A stretch of DNA of 64,000 nt from contig JBGAKR010000002.1 in assembly GCA_044224315.1 (NCBI GenBank), positions 186,001 through 250,000 of the forward strand. Direction: 5' to 3'. The notes beneath the pieces were generated by a model. The model made no database searches. It saw nothing but the letters and a program-made list of their open reading frames with translations, and was not told the origin of the DNA. This stretch comes from JAGXTF01 sp044224315 (lineage in GTDB: Bacteria > Bacteroidota > Bacteroidia > NS11-12g > UBA955). This document shows, piece after piece, positions 61,295-64,000 of the stretch (its first letter is position 1; each line of letters starts with the position of its first letter). A program made the translations under genes and the position numbers.

Positions 61295-62398
61295 TCATTT
61301 AAGAAGTCGGGCTACTTTGAAAGAGATGTCGGTTAATACCAATTTGGGGTTTCCGTTGCGTTCAATTTCAAAAGCAGCATCATTCAGCCATTTATACATC
61401 AGTTCGGCTTTGGTGTGGGTATCAATAATTTTGCTAAACCGGGCTACAAATTCTTGTTCTTTGCTGCTGAGGTTGTTTTTTTCGCCCAATACAGGGTATA
61501 CAAGCACAGCCCTTAAAATCTCAAGGCAGTACACAAAAAAACCTTTGAGTTGTTCGCGGCCGCTGCCGGCATATTCTTCGGCCCATTGAAAAGCTTCGGG
61601 CAGTTTTTTCTGGTAGCAATGCCCCATCCAGTTTCTAAAAGGCTCCAGGTAGTGATTCTCGGCATTGGCTGCAAGCTCGGTAGCTTTCAGCAAATCTCCG
61701 GCAGCCATTACGGCCACCCGCATTGCATCTTCGGGAGTCATTTCGCGGCTTTGAATCAGCCAATCGGCCAATTCTTCATTCAAAATGGGGGGCACACGCA
61801 CCATTTGTACCCGCGACAAAATGGTGGTAAGCACTTTTTCGGTATTACCGGCTACCAGTAAAAAAATGGTTTTTTGTGCCGGCTCTTCAATAGCCTTGAG
61901 CAGCACATTACCTTCGGCGCCCAAAAACTCGGGCAACCACATAATTAATATTTTATAATCGGCCTCAAAAGGTTTTAAGGAAAGATTTCGCAGTATGGCG
62001 TGGCACTCTTTGATGGGAATATTGCCTTGCTTAGAGGCCGCATCAAGTCGGGTCATCCACATTTCGTAGTTCAGATAGGGATCTTCAATCAAGGCGGCCC
62101 TGAATTCGGCATACAATTCTGTAGCAACATCGGCCTTATTCGAAGGAAAAGGGAAAGAAAAATGCACGTCGGGGTGGGTAAGGCTGCCAAATTTGCGGCA
62201 ACTTCCGCATAGCCCGCAACTATCCTCTTCGGTTGGATTTTCGCAAACCAGGTATTGTGCATAGGCCAAAGCCAGGGTTAAATTTCCGCTACCCTCTTCG
62301 CCCAGAAAAAGCTGTGCGTGCGGGATGCGACCACTGCGAATGCCTCTTCTCAGCCGGGCTGCCAGCTCTTTTTGACCAACTACCTGTGCAAATTTCAT
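61295..62398 (-). CDS. holB: DNA polymerase III subunit delta'
   Basis: 367 residues. Clamp-loader AAA+ fold with a zinc module C52-x8-C61-x2-C64-x2-C67 and 'IKIL...WLPEFLGAEGNVLLKAIEEP' sensor region (SRC motif-like 'LTTILSRVQMVRVPP'). The Walker A reads GEEGSGN (33-39): the Lys is replaced by Asn, consistent with delta' not binding ATP. Works with gamma/tau and delta to load the beta clamp. The ATG overlaps the stop of lgt (ATGA at 62395-62398). Confidence 0.9.
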   Translation of the reverse strand: MKFAQVVGQKELAARLRRGIRSGRIPHAQLFLGEEGSGNLTLALAYAQYLVCENPTEEDSCGLCGSCRKFGSLTHPDVHFSFPFPSNKADVATELYAEFRAALIEDPYLNYEMWMTRLDAASKQGNIPIKECHAILRNLSLKPFEADYKILIMWLPEFLGAEGNVLLKAIEEPAQKTIFLLVAGNTEKVLTTILSRVQMVRVPPILNEELADWLIQSREMTPEDAMRVAVMAAGDLLKATELAANAENHYLEPFRNWMGHCYQKKLPEAFQWAEEYAGSGREQLKGFFVYCLEILRAVLVYPVLGEKNNLSSKEQEFVARFSKIIDTHTKAELMYKWLNDAAFEIERNGNPKLVLTDISFKVARLLK

Positions 62399-63180
62399 TT
62401 GGGATTCACCTGATTTTTGGCAGTTTTAAACCGCCAGATATAGATGGCTAAACATATGGCAAACACAATAATGGCAAAAAACTGGCTATGCGAAAGCAGG
62501 CCGTTGAACAGGTAACCGCGTTCCTCATCACCCCGGTATTTTTCGGTAATAAACCTACCCACGGCATAAACCAATCCGTAAATCAAAAACAACTGCCCGG
62601 CAAATTGCTTTCTTTTTTTCATCAGCATCATGATTCCAATGGCAAAGAAAATAATGGCCGAGTCCCAGATTTGAACCGGATATAGTGGCACACCCAGTGG
62701 GTCGGCATGCGAAGCCTGATTTGTAAATATCACTCCCATACTGCCCTTGCACACTGTACCATGGCAACAACCGGCCATAAAACAGCCAATTTTCCCAAAA
62801 GCATGCACCAGGGCCCCGCTTACACCTACGATATCGAACATTTCCCATACCGGTAAATTTTTGCGTTTAAACCACCATACAAGAATGGGAACTGTAAATA
62901 AAAAGCTGCCGTAAAATACAAATCCTTGCCCGGGGTTTTCCAGCATTTTGGAGGGGTCTTTAAGGTATATGGAGGGGTTTTCGAGATAGAAAAAGATTTT
63001 ACCACCTACAAAAACGCCAAACACACACCACAAAAAAAGCCCGCTTACCGCATCGGAGTTTAGGCCATAGGGCTTACCATTTTTAAGGAAATAAAAATAT
63101 GCAGCTATAACGCCTAATAAAATCAGAAATCCGTAGCTGTAAATGGTAATACTGCCTATATGGAATAACTCGGGATACAT
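62395..63180 (-). CDS. lgt: Prolipoprotein diacylglyceryl transferase
   Basis: 261 residues, seven predicted membrane helices. The central segment 'GALVHAFGKIGCFMAGCCHG' corresponds to the Lgt signature in the GCCxG form used by Bacteroidetes, and 'RFITEKYRGDEERG' supplies the conserved Glu/Arg region. It attaches diacylglycerol to the lipobox Cys of lipoproteins such as the one at 21394-22209. A TATTTTTG box lies 7 nt upstream (63188-63195). Confidence 0.88.
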   Translation of the reverse strand: MYPELFHIGSITIYSYGFLILLGVIAAYFYFLKNGKPYGLNSDAVSGLFLWCVFGVFVGGKIFFYLENPSIYLKDPSKMLENPGQGFVFYGSFLFTVPILVWWFKRKNLPVWEMFDIVGVSGALVHAFGKIGCFMAGCCHGTVCKGSMGVIFTNQASHADPLGVPLYPVQIWDSAIIFFAIGIMMLMKKRKQFAGQLFLIYGLVYAVGRFITEKYRGDEERGYLFNGLLSHSQFFAIIVFAICLAIYIWRFKTAKNQVNPK

Positions 63181-63187
63181 GGAAAAG

Positions 63188-63195
63188 CAAAAATA
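63188..63195 (-). promoter_or_regulatory. -7 promoter element of the lgt-holB unit
   Basis: Reverse complement TATTTTTG then seven nt (CTTTTCC) then the lgt ATG at 63180. Confidence 0.55.
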
Positions 63196-63233
63196 TGAAG
63201 TAAGCTTAAGACCCGCGGAAGATGTGCAAATAT

Positions 63234-63632
63234 TTACGAATTTAATTTTTCCCGAATGGCCAGGGCCACCGCCGAAAGCTCATCCTGCGAGGGAGATAGC
63301 TTGGGTCGGGTAAAATTCAGGTCGTTTACCGTTTGCATCGGAACCAGGTGAATATGGGCATGGGGTACTTCCAAGCCAATAACTGCAACACCAATTCGCA
63401 CGCATGGCACAGCGGCTTTAACCGCACCGGCAATTTTCTTGGCAAACACCATCATATCCCCCAAATCATTGTCTGGGATATCAAAAATATAGTCGGTTTC
63501 GGTTTTTGGCACCACTAATACATGGCCCATTGCGAGGGGCATTATATCCAGGAATGCAAAAAAACGATCGTCCTCGGCAATTTTATGACAAGGGATTTCA
63601 CCGGCAATAATTTTGCTGAAAATGGAAGGCAT
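63234..63632 (-). CDS. HIT-family nucleotide hydrolase
   Basis: 132 residues with the histidine triad HAHIH ('VPHAHIHLVPM', about residue 94) and the N-terminal 'IIAGEIPCHKIAEDDRFFAFLDI'. These proteins hydrolyse nucleoside phosphoramidates or dinucleotides in the cytoplasm. The ATG overlaps the stop of greA (TGATG at 63630-63634), so it is translated from a greA transcript. Confidence 0.93.
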   Translation of the reverse strand: MPSIFSKIIAGEIPCHKIAEDDRFFAFLDIMPLAMGHVLVVPKTETDYIFDIPDNDLGDMMVFAKKIAGAVKAAVPCVRIGVAVIGLEVPHAHIHLVPMQTVNDLNFTRPKLSPSQDELSAVALAIREKLNS

Positions 63633-64000
63633 CAGATGCTTATGTCCAGTATTTCGAGTTTTACAACACCCGCAGGTACTGCAATATCTACAATTTCTCC
63701 CTTAGCCCGGCCTAATAAACCTGCGCCTATGGCACTTTTAACCGAAATTTTATTTTCTTTCAGATTGGCCTCAGTTTCAGATACAATCATGTATTCGGCT
63801 TCTTTGCCTGCGTTGTGGTTTTTAACCTTCACTTTGCAGAGAATGGTTACCTTGCTGGTATCAATCTGCGAACTATCGATGATTCGGGCATTGGCCACCA
63901 GTGATTCCATTTGACGGATTTTGTCTTCCAGGTGACCTTGGGCTTCCTTGGCAGCATCGTACTCGGCATTTTCACTTAAATCTCCCTTGTCTCGTGCTTC
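63632..64000 (-). CDS. greA: Transcription elongation factor GreA, 5' end cut by window edge
   Basis: 122 residues visible up to the right edge; the start is outside. The N-terminal coiled coil ends in 'EARDKGDLSENAEYDAAKEAQ', the acidic DLSENAEYDAAK tip that enters the polymerase secondary channel, and the FKBP-like C-terminal domain follows. GreA restarts stalled RNA polymerase by stimulating transcript cleavage. A possible internal ATG at 63910 is not the start. Confidence 0.95.
   Translation of the reverse strand, partial: EARDKGDLSENAEYDAAKEAQGHLEDKIRQMESLVANARIIDSSQIDTSKVTILCKVKVKNHNAGKEAEYMIVSETEANLKENKISVKSAIGAGLLGRAKGEIVDIAVPAGVVKLEILDISI

Noticed and set aside
1..64000. CRISPR arrays, prophage or IS elements
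   Set aside because: No regularly spaced repeats, transposase, integrase or phage structural genes were seen in any frame.

Overview
The window is chromosomal DNA of a Bacteroidota bacterium (Bacteroidetes). Three signs support this. Several secreted proteins end in type IX secretion (T9SS) sorting domains: type A 'YPNP...G-Y' tails at 5375-6043, 22597-24759 and 50708-52015, and gliding-motility-type (CHU_C, type B) tails at 9225-14687, 54091-59391 and 59579-60670. The promoters carry the phylum-specific -7 element TAnnTTTG, and Shine-Dalgarno sequences are essentially absent. Housekeeping genes include menB and a Bacteroidetes-type three-gene succinate dehydrogenase operon. I cannot fix the genus. 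No prophage, CRISPR array, IS element or rRNA was seen.

Layout. 1-9.2 kb: a surface protein cut by the left edge, mnmA, a von Willebrand A membrane protein, a T9SS cargo protein, a HAD nucleotidase, adk, and a coupled ATP-grasp/PIG-L pair. 9.2-14.7 kb: a giant secreted subtilisin. 14.8-21.3 kb: a surface-polysaccharide region (glycosyltransferase, SDR epimerase, methyltransferase, flippase, and a kinase-isomerase-nucleotidyltransferase trio resembling NDP-heptose synthesis). 21.4-24.8 kb: two convergent Omp28/thioredoxin-like secreted proteins. 24.8-32.3 kb: crotonase, PAP2 phosphatase, methyltransferase, an ECF sigma operon, menB, an outer-membrane protein and icd. 32.4-37.8 kb: an LRR protein and an apparent five-gene unit (membrane protein, winged-helix regulator, membrane protein, B12-binding radical SAM enzyme, Coq4-like protein) carrying three near-identical palindromes. 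37.8-44 kb: grpE-dnaJ, riboflavin synthase, sdhCAB. 44-50 kb: MATE transporter, RluA, an alkyltransferase-like protein, a TlpA-like thioredoxin. 49.7-50.2 kb: tRNA-Phe followed by a small GIY-YIG element bracketed by copies of the tRNA 3' end and terminator. 50.3-54 kb: AhpD-like, T9SS cargo and DsbA-like proteins, mnmE. 54-61.2 kb: an ECF sigma factor, a predicted membrane anti-sigma ending in a CHU_C domain, and a 1766-residue CHU_C surface protein. 61.3-64 kb: holB, lgt, a HIT protein and greA (cut by the right edge).

Most interesting points: (i) the palindrome-marked radical SAM/Coq4-like cluster; (ii) the tRNA-Phe/GIY-YIG direct-repeat element with a predicted three-way-junction structure; (iii) at least seven genes whose TAnnTTTG box lies 4-6 nt before the ATG, implying leaderless mRNAs; (iv) an anti-sigma-like protein fused to a T9SS-type C-terminal domain; (v) a DnaJ retaining only two of four zinc-binding repeats. 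All function assignments are from reading the sequence; no database search was possible.
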